DNA of 64,000 nt, taken from contig JBITNC010000001.1 of assembly GCA_050084985.1 (NCBI GenBank), positions 191,394,001-191,458,000 of the forward strand, in the 5' to 3' direction. The notes under the pieces were generated by a model. The model did no database searches. It saw only the letters and a list, made by a program, of their open reading frames with translations, and was not told the DNA's origin. Positions 1 to 11,196 of the stretch are shown here, piece by piece. The first letter of the stretch is position 1. Each line of letters opens with the position of its first letter. This DNA is from Nageia nagi. Taxonomy: Eukaryota; Pinophyta. The translations under genes and the position numbers were made by a program.

Positions 1-1250
1 GTGAAAAATTACACAAGATTGCCTTTGGAACTCACCCAAATGGACCAAAATTACTTCCCCAAAAACTAGACACATATTTTTAAGCTTTGTTATCATCAAA
101 CCCAAATTTTTGGCACCTATGCACACCAAAATGATAAAGTTTTGACTTGGTTAATTCGAAATTCTAGCACATGAGTATTGAGGGGATAAAAAATCAAGCA
201 AATTTAGGCTCGAAGTTTTCCAAATTGCACAAAAATTGAAGCTCCCACACCTAGGCACAAAGTCCAAGGCTTCGAGGTCACCAAAAAGAAAAAAAATGGC
301 ACCTAGGGTGAGGAAAAGACCATTTTGACAAAAATTTGAAAATTTGTTTGAAAGTATGGGAGGATGCACTATCAAATTTCACACCTTTTGGCTAAAGATA
401 TTTTCAAAATAGCTAAAAAGAAATGCACTTCAAGGATAAGCACATGTTTTCAAGCTTTGACATCGTCAAAGCTAAACAATTGGTGACTAAGGAAGAATGA
501 GACTATTTTGAGCAAATTTCAACATGCAAAGTTTGAAAATAAAAAACATGGATAAGTTGTGCAAGGTCATTCCAAGCATGTTTAGGCTTGCAACTTTTCA
601 ATTTTGAGCAAATCCACTCTCTCCCCAATCTAGGTGCAGTTTTCCCGAGATCAATTTATATGCAAAATGCACCTATTGGGAGTTGATCAAATGAAGCTAT
701 GAAATCAAGTAGAAATGCACAAAAGGGTACATTTGAACACACAACCTTAAGCACTTGAGCATTTAAGCACCAAACATGAGCTTTTTGACCAAACTTATAA
801 GCCACACTTGGGCACTAGAGCCAATTTTTCATCGAAGTGCTCAAAATTCCAAATTTTGATCCCAAGCTCCAAAAACCCTCAATTTGATCTTAAACACCTT
901 CAAGATCCATCTCCTATCCATCCATGGCCATATAAGATCGATCCGAGATTTTAAATTTTTGATAAAATCGCCCCCCATCATTTTCCATATTTTAGACCAA
1001 AAATCCATTTTTCCAAGAAATCCTCACCAAATCACTCAAAATCTTGGAAGATCCCTCAAATCAAAAGGTGAATCTACATTTGAAGAAAAAGGGTACTCAA
1101 AGATGGTGGAGAAGATCTAAAGTATGCTCAAGATCCGCAAGATCCTTCGTAAAAGGATCAATTTTCAATGTATATAGACTAAAGTGGTTAAAAGGATGAA
1201 CGTTTTCTCCTTCCACTTTAAATGTAATTTATTTTTACTTTTCTTTTCAT
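1..1250. repeat. AT-rich non-coding DNA with diverged internal duplication
   Basis: No convincing coding region is visible. Phrases recur at roughly 370-390 bp spacing: an 'aagctttg..atc.tcaaa' block near 92 and again near 457, and a 'ttaggct..aa.ttttc.aatt' block near 205 and near 582. This looks like an old tandem duplication, of the kind seen in retroelement leaders or LTRs. Short open frames here have no family signature. Confidence 0.35.
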
Positions 1251-1284
1251 TTCAATTGGGTTAGAAATAGGGCAATGCCCAAAC

Positions 1285-1330
1285 ATTGGCCTCAAAAAGT
1301 CTATAAATAGACCATAGGGGTTCTCCTTTT
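1285..1330 (+). promoter_or_regulatory. TATA-like promoter candidate
   Basis: CTATAAATAG at 1301-1310 lies in a 'aaaagtctataaatagacc' context, the usual form of plant LTR TATA boxes. The same TATAAATA core occurs in the LTRs elsewhere in this window (5531, 26076). No LTR boundary or partner copy was found, so it may be the promoter of an old LTR fragment. Confidence 0.3.
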
Positions 1331-2229
1331 GAGTTAGAATGCTCAAGTGTAAGAAAATGCCTAATTTCATGAAAGTTGAAATTTTTTGTAAAAAGGAGCA
1401 AATTGATGTATATGTGCATAACTCTTTTATGATGTTAATACAAGTGGCTAAATATTGATTGAAAGTGGTTTTATCATCAATTGGAGTTGTGGATTGATCC
1501 TTAAGAGCATTATGTCATAATTTGAATATTTTCGTGCCTTCTCTTTGAAAACTCACGAATTTTAAGAGAATTTGTTGGAAATATTTTAAAGTGTTTGAAT
1601 CATCCCAAATTGTTGCTAATCCATTGCTTTCATGTTTAAATGTTTAGTATTCTAAATTGTCTTTCTTTTATGACATCTGATTAGACTTCTTGTTCAAAAC
1701 CAATCTGTCTCTATGACCTACGCTAAGTTTTTTTGATTGCATCGATCCCGTTCGTGAGTACCAATAGTCAGCTTTGCTTCCGCTCTTCTTTGAAATGATT
1801 TGAACAATAGTCATTTGTTTCAACACTTGATGAATTGAACAAGACCTCTTGAATTGATCCAAAAGAAAGAAAGTTTAGACAATGTTGCATTGTGACAATC
1901 TACTTTGAAATCTAGCCAAGTGTCGCCTCATTCTCAACCTTTTTCCTTTTCTTTATTTTTTCATTATCTTTAAAATCCATAGCAACTTTCGAACATTGCA
2001 TAATAAACACCTAGTCCCTACAAAAAATGAGTTAATAGTTTCTACATCTATTAAACCACTTAGCTGATTCCCATAACAAGACCTACACAATTCAAGCTTG
2101 TATTAGCGATACAAGCTTCCTAAGAAACCTTGGGGTATCATTCCTTACAAGAGGAGATAAGTTACGCTATCTCACCTAATGCTGGGGTTGTTTTTCGATT
2201 GATAGCCTCATAGCTAGACTTGCGTAAGA
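1331..2229. other. Non-coding, unassigned
   Basis: AT-rich DNA with no recognisable protein. A short inverted repeat (cttgtat / atacaag) lies around 2096-2116. The right end abuts the decayed copia integrase fragment and may include its unrecognised 3' end. Confidence 0.3.
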
Positions 2230-2387
2230 GGAAAGATTTCCATCCCAACAACCTCCATTGTCTGTCCTAAGAACTTTGATTTTCATGTTGCTTTCATTCT
2301 CAGCTTCTACTTTGAATTGTTTGAAGCATCCAATGCTTGAGATTTGTACTTGAAAAAATACACTGAAGTACGCTTTGTGAACTCATC

Positions 2388-2740
2388 AATGGTATTTTTC
2401 ACCACCAATAAATGTTGTCTTTATAGGACCACATATGTCAGAGTGTATCAACTCTTACTTTGCTTTGGCTTTCCAAGCTCTATATTTCTTGAACTTGTCT
2501 CTATGCAAGCCTCACACAATCATTCTTGTGAAGGTCTTTGGCAAACCATGCACCATATTCATCAATGAATGTGATTGAAGTATTTTGCACCACCAATAAA
2601 TGTTGTCTTCATAGGACCACATATATCAGATTATATCAACTCTAACTTTGCTTTGGCTTTCCAAGCTCTATATTTCTTGAACTTGTCTCTATGTTGCTTG
2701 CCCATAATGCAAGCCTCACACAATCATTGTTGTGGAGGTC
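2388..2740 (-). repeat. Tandem duplication (about 186 bp) of integrase N-terminus
   Basis: Two adjacent copies (about 2388-2573 and 2574-2740) encode the same piece of copia integrase on the minus strand: FKKYRAWKAKAK, then the first catalytic-Asp region SDICGP. The copies carry different lesions: the right one has a stop where the His before SDICGP should be, and the left one has a stop after KAKAK. The duplication therefore came before, or was independent of, these nonsense changes. Confidence 0.7.
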
Positions 2741-3003
2741 TTTGCCAAACCATGCACCATATTCGACCTATGCATGACTTTAATACTCGAATAATTCAAA
2801 TGACCTAGGCATTCATGCCATAATTGGTCATTTGATGGTGTTTTAGAAATCAAAGCTTTGTCACCACGAGTAACAAGTCTATACAAACCAGATTTTTCAA
2901 CACCTACACCTATTACATTGTCTTGATTGTCCTGTATTATACATCTCTTTTTCCTAAAAGGACTTTCCATGTTTTGATGATCTATTTGAATATTTGAAAT
3001 CAA
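2716..3003 (-). pseudogene. pol: Copia gag-pre-integrase fragment
   Basis: The motif LWHECLGHLNYSSIKVM is the gag-pre-integrase signature of copia polyproteins (LWH.RLGH.....L). Arg of the usual RLGH is Cys here, and a Met-rich decayed tail follows. The Cys-x2-Cys of the integrase zinc-binding end (CEACIMGK) reads on in the adjacent DNA to the left, in the duplicated block at 2388-2740. Confidence 0.75.
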
Positions 3004-3208
3004 TTTTTTTCTTCATTCTAGAAACATACAGAACATTCTTGATGTATGTTTGCTTAACGTTGGGCATTCTGATGGGTGCTTTGCCAACTCCTTTCATCGG
3101 TAGTGTTGAATTGTTATCGAAGGTGACATCTCCTCCTTAAACTGCTTGGATATCTTGAAGCCAATCTTGCTTTTCCATTATGTGTCTTGTGGCAACAAAA
3201 TCGATGTG

Positions 3209-3409
3209 CTAGACTTGGTCATCATCATGTTGAGACTGGTAAGCAGCAACAAAGAGATGGCTATCCTTTTTGGATGCAAAATGATCACCTTGTCTCCTTT
3301 GATTATCATCTTGTTTCTTTCTGCAATCTTTTGACATGTGGCCTAGCTTGCCACAATAGAAGTAAGTGATATTCTTCTTTGCTGTTGAGGTTATCTTGAA
3401 TAGCTGCAA
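3209..3409 (-). pseudogene. gag: Copia Gag zinc knuckle, first Cys lost
   Basis: The peptide contains YFYCGKLGHMSKDC. The copia nucleocapsid knuckle is C-x2-C-x4-H-x4-C. Here the second Cys, His and last Cys are correctly spaced but the first Cys is Tyr, so zinc binding would be impaired. A basic stretch (RKKQDDNQRRQ) follows, as expected for an RNA-binding nucleocapsid. It is in order between the Gag region on the right and the pre-integrase region on the left. Confidence 0.7.
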
Positions 3410-3673
3410 GGCTCTTCATCCTTTTTTTACAAAAGTAATTCTTTGCTTGTGCTTTTTTAACTTTGCTGCATAGGCTTCAGCAGAATCTTCTTCATTGTTT
3501 AGCAAAAGTTGCTCATGCTACAAAAAATTCCCTCCAACTCATTAAAAGTGTGGGTAGCAAGTTTTACACTATGGGTAAGACTTGTGATCAGACTCTGGTA
3601 CTCCCTTCTCAAACTCTTGAATGTTGTTGACACTAATTCCTTGTTGTTTCACCAAGTCCTTTTAACTGATTTG

Positions 3674-3883
3674 CTATGCCTTTGATAAATTGCATATGTT
3701 CGAAATAGTACCATTCAACTTCAAACTGCAAAGATGTTTTCTTAATGTGAGAGCATGAGCCTTATTTTTGTGCTCATACAAAACCATAATGGAGTCCCAT
3801 GCCTCCTTTGGTGTAGAGGCATCAGCTACATTTTCAATAATGCGTGCATTGATTGACAAGTTGATCAATGCAAGGGCACACAT
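3674..3883 (-). pseudogene. gag: Copia Gag (UBN2-type) fragment
   Basis: The open stretch of about 69 codons reads like the middle of a Ty1/copia Gag: 'A.TPKEAWD' followed by 'L..LCSLKLNG', where copia Gags have 'T.KEAWD.L...Y' and 'L...L..LKM.EG'. Gag forms the cytoplasmic particle that packages element RNA. The proper start is upstream at 4067, where ATG opens a frame beginning MANPGTLLNALIEKF that is lost to a frameshift within about 60 bp. A relic, not expressible as one protein. Confidence 0.7.
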
Positions 3884-4067
3884 TGTTTGATGTCAAAATT
3901 GGCTTGTTCTACAGCATATGTCTCATGATCTATTGCAGTGCCTTCAAGTTGATTCCATAGATCATGAAGCATCATCAAATTTTTCATTTGATGTTTCCAT
4001 GCCCTAAAATTTTTAGCTCGAGGAATTTCTCAATCAATGCATTTAACAAAGTGCCTGGGTTCGCCAT

Positions 4068-5105
4068 TAACACTTGAAACAACAAGACTACAAAATGTGT
4101 GGTTCACAAGACAAATTTGGATTTACCAAAATAATTGACTAATATTTTTTGGTCTAAATGTCTTCTATATGGATCTCACTATTTATAATAGTTTTCTCTC
4201 CTTTTTCATTTTTTAACTAATTAAAAAGATTAATAATTAAAAAACAATTTACATAATGACCTCCCTTTTGATTCACTCAAACAAACAAGGACACACCCTC
4301 TTTTAATAACTCCTCTATAAATAATCTTTTAATTAATAAAAGATTATTAAAATATAGCTTAATCATTTTAAAAAAAGGACACAACTATTAAAGTAAAAAT
4401 AACAATTCCTTATAAGGCCTAGAGTTACATATGTTATTTTAAAGACACATGAACCCACAGAGCTTTGACTTATAAAACATACAAATGACGGTCTTAAAAT
4501 AAAATAGAACAATATCACGGGGTGGATTGATCAGAACAAAAGGAGAATTATGTGCCTGCAGATGCAACCTCACATCTGTTGCTAGAGAATTAAGTGCTGC
4601 AATGACTCACGTCTGTTGTTGGAGAATTAATTTAATGAAGGGCCAAGATAGAGCTTGGTACTACTCATGTTGTGTTTAACCCTTACTTAGCTTATTACCT
4701 TCTTGTCTACATTAAGGAGAAAACTATTTTTGAGTAATTTTGGAGTCCCAAAGCGTATAGATATCCTGTGAGACCTGAATTTAGAAGAAATCTTCTGATT
4801 TTCCAAGATTCCACTTATAGAGGTCACACCCAAAAGGCTGAGGTAGTGTTCTTGGCATTTAACAGAGACTATCCAACTTACCAAGCATCTGACCTTGAAT
4901 GAGCATGATAACTCGGAGGATATTAAATAAGATGTTTAAAAGTTTAGGAAAGGAATCTGATGGAGTAGCATGTACTACTGTCAAAGATAACTATTCACAA
5001 TTGTTTTTTATGTAGTTGATTGTATTACATGTCTGCAAGGCTAGTTTACATACTAGTATATAGATGCCTTTGCTACCTTCGCCTTGTAAGATTGTTATTT
5101 GAAGG
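4068..5105. other. Flank of decayed copia and of the gypsy element
   Basis: The DNA right of the copia gag start should hold its 5' LTR, but no primer site or LTR pair is recognisable. A TATA-like 'ttataaatag' (minus) sits near 4170. An imperfect duplication of about 50 bp ('cac.tctgttg.t.gagaattaa') lies at 4560-4630. The last five bases, GAAGG (5101-5105), are the left target-site duplication of the next element. Confidence 0.4.
4636..4903 (+). pseudogene. Possible degraded coding fragment, unknown family
   Basis: One plus frame reads through about 85 codons with a single TAG and exon-like composition. It includes stretches such as FWSPKAYRYPVRPEF and AEVVFLAFNRDYPTYQ before stopping. I do not recognise the family. 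It lies immediately left of the gypsy insertion, so it could be a piece of the invaded locus. It could also be chance. Confidence 0.2.
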
Positions 5106-5952
5106 TGTAGACACCTAAAAATGTCCCCTTCTTAACTAGTAAACATTAAAATAATCATAACTCTTCATAATAATATAAAATAGGTCTAAAAACCCTATTA
5201 TTGGATATATCCCGTCGAGTACATGTGAAACGGGTGGTCACATGACTATTTTTAGGTAAAATTGGCTATTAGGCGGTCAGTTAATATTGTCACAAAGTTA
5301 AAAACCCAGTCGCCAGTGACCCAAGATAGTCGTCGGCATTTTGAGGCGATCGTCGACATTTGTAGGCCAAACATCGGTGACTCTGCAACAGCCGAACAAG
5401 AAACCAAAATGGTGAGGAAAAGTTGAAATGTTTCAACTTTCCAAGATGATGTGGATAGAGGGGGTCAGTTACAACTTATGGTGGCTATTCACTTCCTCTT
5501 ACCAGCCTTTTGAATATCCCATCCAAAATCTATAAATACAAGTTAATACAAAGCAAAAGAAAGAGAATCTTGACCCATTTTTAAAGTACGGTAATGCTGC
5601 CAAAATCTTGTGAGCTCATACATTTTATTATTTTATGCTAGTTTCAATTCAATACATGTTATACATAGATGCTTTGATGTTATTGTATTTTGCATGTGTG
5701 TAGAATTTACAGGTTCATATCAAGGAGAGAAGCAAGCAAATAAAAAACAATGGAGATCTAATACTCTTATTTTGGCAAATGGCATTTGTAAAAGTCCCTT
5801 CCAAGGGCAAATTGTAGTTTGAACTGAAAATCAATATCATTTTACAATTACATATTATTTATCTATTTTTCATAATTTGAGGTTCAGTGAAGATTTAAGA
5901 ATAATTTGTATTTCATGTTATTCTACATTCCAGCTTTATTTTCACTGCAACA
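5106..5952 (+). repeat. 5' LTR of Tat-like element
   Basis: Matches 21948-22794 over the full 847 bp. TATA box TATAAATA at 5531-5538. The U3 part contains several diverged copies of a GTCGGTGACTC-like motif (about 5308-5395). Confidence 0.93.
5531..5538 (+). promoter_or_regulatory. LTR TATA box
   Basis: TATAAATA, repeated in the same place in the 3' LTR (22373-22380). It is the expected start region for element transcription. Confidence 0.6.
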
Positions 5953-7792
5953 TTCTAGCACTAGAAGGAGGGCCCTTCCGTTATTGATAGGGAGGTTTTT
6001 TATTTTAAAATGATTTTACGTTTCTATTTTCTAGTTATTTGAATTTCTCCATGAACTAACTTCAAATTTTGCATTCTATGCATTTCAGGAAATCTGTTGC
6101 AGAAACACCAACGACTGTAATCAGATGCCAATGACTCAAAAGGAATGCCAGCATTTTACAAAGTAATCCAGACTAAATGCCAGCAATTGGAATCGAATGC
6201 TGATGACTCAGTATAAACGCTAGTGACCCCTATCTAAATGGTGACGACTCACACCCAGGTCATTTTTTCTCTTTTTGTTATTTCGAAAAAATTAAAATAA
6301 AATGCATAATGTATTGTTAAAATGGAAGAATGCTTTTGAATGTGATTCCTTTGCCTAGAATGCATATAAGAATGGGTAGAAAAGATTAAATGCATTTTTT
6401 TTGTTAATTTATTTTATGTTTTGTAAAATGTTATGTATTTACTTTCATGTTTGGGTGAAGGGTATGTACACATTAATACTTTTTATCTTGTCTACTTATG
6501 CTCTCCCTTTGCGCTTCGTGCAATCTAAGGTGACCAGAATAGACCGAATAAGAAGGAGTAATTAATTTTTTTTCTTTCACATTCACATTATCATAAATCT
6601 AGCTAATTTACCCACACATAATGACCTCTTACTAGTAAGAGGAGGTAATTTACTACACATAATACTTCTTACAATTGGAAGGGGTAAATGAATCACATTT
6701 AATTTGGAATTAACCTAAAGGAAAATAAATCGAGTTTTTGGTAGCGTAAATCACACTAAAAGGTTAATAAATTGGAGGGATTCGAATACACTAAGTACTT
6801 TCACTTAACAAAGTATGCTCTCACATTTGTGCTTCAAGCGATCCTAAGTGATCAGAAATAAGTTAAGTGAAAGAGATAAAATTTATTTACATTTTATTTG
6901 GAAACATACTTCACATTAACACTCTTAAAGAGGTCTACCCTTACCACTCCATTGGAGGTTGAAGGGAGGTGACTCTTGTAGGAGTAATTGAACCTAACTT
7001 AATTAATTTATCCACACTTAATGGCTTTTTACTAAGTCTACTCTTACCACTCCATTGGAGGTCAAAGAGATATGTGACTAGTAAGAAGAGGGAATTTATC
7101 ACATATAAGACTTCCACAGCTGGAAGGAGTTAATGAACATCATTAAGAGGTTGGATAATGAATCGCATTATAATTAAAAAGAACAATGGGGTCTATTAAG
7201 GTCAAGATTCTCTTAAAATAAACTTTGATTGCATCACATTAAGATAAGATAAATAAATGGACATGAATGTTTGGGAGGGTAGTATGCATAAATGTACTTT
7301 ACTTATTTAAATGCACTTCATAAGACCTTAAAGGAATAATTGAACATTAACGAGTTAGATGTCACTACCAACCGTTAATTCTTACTTCTTTGTAACCATC
7401 GATATAACACACTTGAAGCCATAGAGCCGGTTACACTTGGAGGTGATGACCAAGGTAACTTTCCTTTAGGTAGGAGTCAAAAAAGGAGACTCATCTAGAA
7501 CCAAGCCAAAAGCCATAGAAACTTGTAAACATTAGAATTACCCAACCTACCTTGTTTAACACTTGATTAGTCAAAATAAACTAGGAAAATTAAAAAGACA
7601 AAATAAATAACCCATATCGTTCATTTAACTTAGACATTAAAAATATGTGAAACAGTTAAAGAAGATAATCGTATCATTAAAAGTAGATTTGCATATAAGC
7701 TGTTTGTGCATTAGATTATTTTCTCGAAAACATAATATAAAAGATAAAAATAAAGTTTCTTTTTGACTATGCTTGTTTGTAATATCTAAAAA
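5953..7792 (+). other. Untranslated leader with internal repeats
   Basis: This is 1.84 kb of non-coding leader. No TGG-starting primer site is visible right after the LTR; instead there is TTCTAG-CA-CTAGAA, an inverted repeat. A series of about 20-bp motif copies lies at 6100-6260. Two related blocks (about 6470-6700 and 6810-7150) share 'tatgctctc..ttTG.GCTTC' and 'taccactccattggaggt'-type phrases. A perfect 18-bp palindrome lies at 6625-6642. Confidence 0.6.
6625..6642. repeat. Perfect 18-bp palindrome in leader
   Basis: CCTCTTACTAGTAAGAGG equals its own reverse complement. In RNA it could pair between two genomic copies or fold as a short stem. A possible dimerisation signal, by position only. 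Confidence 0.5.
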
Positions 7793-9052
7793 ATGGTTCA
7801 AACTAGAAGTATGACCACTAAGAAAATGCGAGAGCATCCATTTGAAATACATGAAATAGATTTAGATAACATGGATCTGATAGAGTATCTAGTTAGGAGG
7901 CCACCTCCTTTAGATGAATCAGATCCATGGGTAGTTCATTATGAAAGTAAGGATTGGGGTTATGATCAATCTATATTGCAAAGACAAAGTATAGAAGATC
8001 TTACTACCAAGACTAGAATGCAGGTGTTAGATGAAGAGTTAATTGAAATTTGTCATCACCTAGCTAGTCATAGGAATATTCCTAGAACGTCTTCTAGTTT
8101 ACCGGAGATGTTGAAAAACTAAATCATAGACGTGATAACTTAGAAATAGATGAGGATAAATCTTGAGCCGAAACCATAGCGGTACCAGAGACTAAGCCAT
8201 ATAAAGTTAAATATGACAGAGTCATTCATTTATTATCAGACGGTCGAAAGGTTAGTTCTTTAATCCGAAAAGAGGGAACTTGTTTTTCTCATAAGTCTCT
8301 CGAATTAGAAAAAAATGAAATATCAATACCTACGAGTAATTTATCTCAAAGAGCTCCTTCAATAAAGCAAATAGAGAAATCTTATTCTTCAAAGGGAGGA
8401 TTACATAGAAGGACATCTAAGTACAAAATAGAAGAGATACCTTCTTATGAAGAACTAGAAGAATGACGATTACGTAAAACAAAAGCCGGTCAAAAATTCA
8501 TAGAAACATATGTTGATGATATTAAAAAGGTCGCAGAGATGCAATATATTCTAAAGGAAGTTGACGAAATCATAAAAATTCAAGAACAAGAGGATAAATT
8601 AAAAGAAATGGAAGATAAACTTCTTAGAGATAAAAGGAAATTCATAGAATAAGAATAAGCAAACAAAGAAAGAAGTGAATTCCTAGAACAAGAAAAGAAA
8701 AGACTTCATAAAGAACATGAGATTCAACTTCGCTTACAGGAATTACAACTTAAAGAATTAGAGAATGAAAAAATAAAAAGGGAACAATATCTATGTATGG
8801 AGAAAGAAAAACAAAGACAGTGGGATGAATATTAGAAAATAAAGAATTTGAAATCAAAAACTCCTGAAGGAAGTCAAATACAAAGATATCGAGATCCTTA
8901 CTTAGGCAAACAAGAAGCGATGGATAGAGAGACAGCCATTTTATTACAAAAGGTAATGGATAAGGAGTTAGAACTACAAAAATTATATGATAAACAAAAG
9001 CAAGATTCTATTAGAAGTTGGGTGGAACAAACTCAAAATCAAACAAGATAAC
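7793..9052 (+). pseudogene. gag: Gag N-terminal extension with long coiled coil
   Basis: ATG at 7793 opens 109 codons (MVQTRSMTTKKMREHPFEI). A frameshift near 8115 moves reading to the frame that continues, apart from stops, through 9052 and on into the gag core. The second half (about 8500-9030) is very rich in Glu, Lys and Gln with heptad-like spacing, predicting a long coiled coil. All stops seen here (about 8166, 8466, 8650, 8656, 8835) are one C-to-T change from CGA, CAA or CAG. Ordinary Tat Gags lack so long a leader domain; Ogre-type Tat elements carry a separate ORF1 before gag, a possible relative. Function unknown. Confidence 0.65.
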
Positions 9053-10482
9053 CTGATTACAAAGGAAAAGATCTACACGGAAAAGGGATATCCCAAAGAC
9101 CTCCTAGAATCCCTATTCCGTGATGACATTCACCTCTTAAAATATTACCTCCACCACCATCAGAATTTCCTTCTAACCATGAGTCTTACACATCAAGATC
9201 AATTTCTGAAAAGGATCTGAATACTCGAAGACATCATAGACACACTCAAGGTCATAGAACTGATAAAGAATTAGAATACTTTATGAAGGACTTTATAAAT
9301 CGAGAAATGAATGTTCAAAGACTTCAAAAGTTAAATTACAAGAATATTTGCAATGAACCTATTCATCCAAGTGTTCCAAAAAAGAAACTACCATATAGGT
9401 TTGAATTCCCTAAGATAGAATCATTTAAAGGAAGAGAAGACCCCAAAGAACATTTGAGAAAATTTACATTTTCTAGTTATCAGATAGCCAATGATGACTC
9501 ATTAATGCTACGTATATTTCCTATGACACTTGCAGGCCAAGCTTTGGATTGGTATAATAGTTTACCTATGCATAGTTTATATACGTTCGAACAATTGACT
9601 AATCAATTTCTTGAATATTTTAGAATCAATATTAAAGAAAGATCTTCAATTACTGATCTTACAAGATTACAACAATTTCCTGATGAAACTATACAAGATT
9701 ACATCTCAAGATGGCGGGCTATACTCACTAGTATGCCTTATACAATACCATAGGAGGAATTGATTAAACTATTTACTCAAAGTTGTCTAAGACCAATAGC
9801 TAGTGTTCTCCAAATTCAACAACATAAAACTTTTGAAGAAGCTATGGCTCAGGTAGTAGTTATAGAAAGAGTTAAAATTCAAGATGGAGAACTAGAGCTC
9901 AAGAAAAAAGAATACAAAAAGGGTAATCAACATGAAAATAGTACTAAACAACCACAGAACAATCAAATAGCTATGATAGAAGATTTTGGTCAAGCTTCAA
10001 AAATCGAAGAAAATGTTAAACCTAAGCCTAAAAGAAATTTTACCCCATTATCAGAACCATTAGCCAAAATACTTAAAAAATTATGTGATAATGGTATGAT
10101 TAGATTACCTGATATAAAACCTAAAAATTATAACACTAAGGGAAGCAAATGGTGTAAAGAAAATGAATTTTGTGCTTATCATAGACAAAAAGGACACAAT
10201 ACAAATAGATGTCGAACCTTACAACATAAAATTCAAGACTTGATAGATAGTTGGAAAATAGATGTTGATAATCCTGTTGTGCCTTCAAATCAAAATTTAG
10301 GGATATATCAAAACCCCTTACCTTCACATCAGGCTAACAATATAGCAACCATCCCAAACCAAATGAACTATACATGGAATAATAAGGATACACCATTTAT
10401 AGGGACTATAGATGATTCAATACATATGATTGGTATAGCTACAAGAGTGCAACATTATCAAAATAAACAGGATGATCCATGA
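9053..10482 (+). pseudogene. gag: Ty3/gypsy Gag core and CCHC-like knuckle
   Basis: The retrotransposon gag domain is clear at about 9388-9750: FEFPKIESFKGREDPKEHL, then ALDWYNSLP, then TRLQQFPDETIQDYISRW. An in-frame TAG follows at 9751, after which reading continues to 10482. Near 10165-10215 lies FCAYHRQKGHNTNRC, the C-x2-H-x4-H-x4-C knuckle typical of Tat-type Gags. Gag assembles the cytoplasmic particle around element RNA. The frame is the same as the extension upstream and the protease downstream, so gag-pro was probably one polyprotein. Two adjacent TGA codons near 9120 fit two decayed CGA codons. Confidence 0.88.
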
Positions 10483-11196
10483 AAAAATCAGTCGATATCA
10501 AACCCAATTAATATACAACCAATAACCCCTCTGTAACAACCTAAAGTTTTGATAAAAGGTGCTCTTCAATGATAATTAAAAATGTCTCCAGTTAAGATGA
10601 CTTTATTGGAATTATTACAACAGTCCGAGAGTTATAGGGAGGCTATGAATCAAATTCTATAAGAAATTCAAGTGGATACTAGTAACCCCGATAATTTTAT
10701 TTCAATAGTTGAAAGTTTGAAGATATCTCAACAACCTAGCATCACCTTTTACAAATAAGAAAAATTAAATAACGATGGACTAGGTGGACTTGATCCACCT
10801 TTACATATAATAGGTAAAGTAGATGGAAAATTATTTAAAAGAATTCTGATAGATGAAGGATCGACTATAAATATAATTTCAAATGCTGCATACAAAAATT
10901 TGAATTTATCATATTTGCTTATCTTAGCTCCTTCTTTACAAATTAGGGTGTTTAATGATGCATTGTGTTCAAATTTGGGATCAATAGTGCTGTCAATTAC
11001 AGTAGGGGCTAAAACCGTTCAAACTTTATTACATATAATTGAAGAAAATATTATACAATACAATGTTCTTTTAGGACGTCCATGGATTAGAGAAATGCAA
11101 TGTGTTCCATCAACCTATCATGGATGTTTAAAATACAACTACAAAGATAAAGTTCATTGTGTGTTTAAAGATCTAGATCCTTACATTGTAATTTAA
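10483..11196 (+). pseudogene. pro: Retropepsin-like aspartic protease
   Basis: From about 10780 the frame reads a pepsin-like retroviral-type protease. The active-site segment ILIDEGSTINII (D-x-G-S rather than D-[ST]-G, a form common in this lineage) is followed by the second conserved strand NVLLGRPWI about 75 residues later. It cleaves the gag-pol polyprotein inside the particle. It is in the same frame as gag, separated by several stops (about 10480, 10531, 10571, 10574, 10661, 10755) that each fit CGA or CAA turned into TGA or TAA. The end at 11196 is followed by a frame change. Confidence 0.85.

Larger units (their letters stand above)
2230..4067 (-). mobile_element. Decayed Ty1/copia fragment (gag to integrase)
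   Basis: Reading right to left the order is Gag (start codon at 4067-4065), UBN2-type Gag region, zinc knuckle, gag-pre-integrase and integrase, the normal copia order. The integrase is recognisable as far as the RTDNGG motif near 2250, with an FFKYKS stretch just before it. The frame is broken by several frameshifts and stops. RT, RNase H and both LTRs are absent or unrecognised, so this is a truncated relic. Confidence 0.8.
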
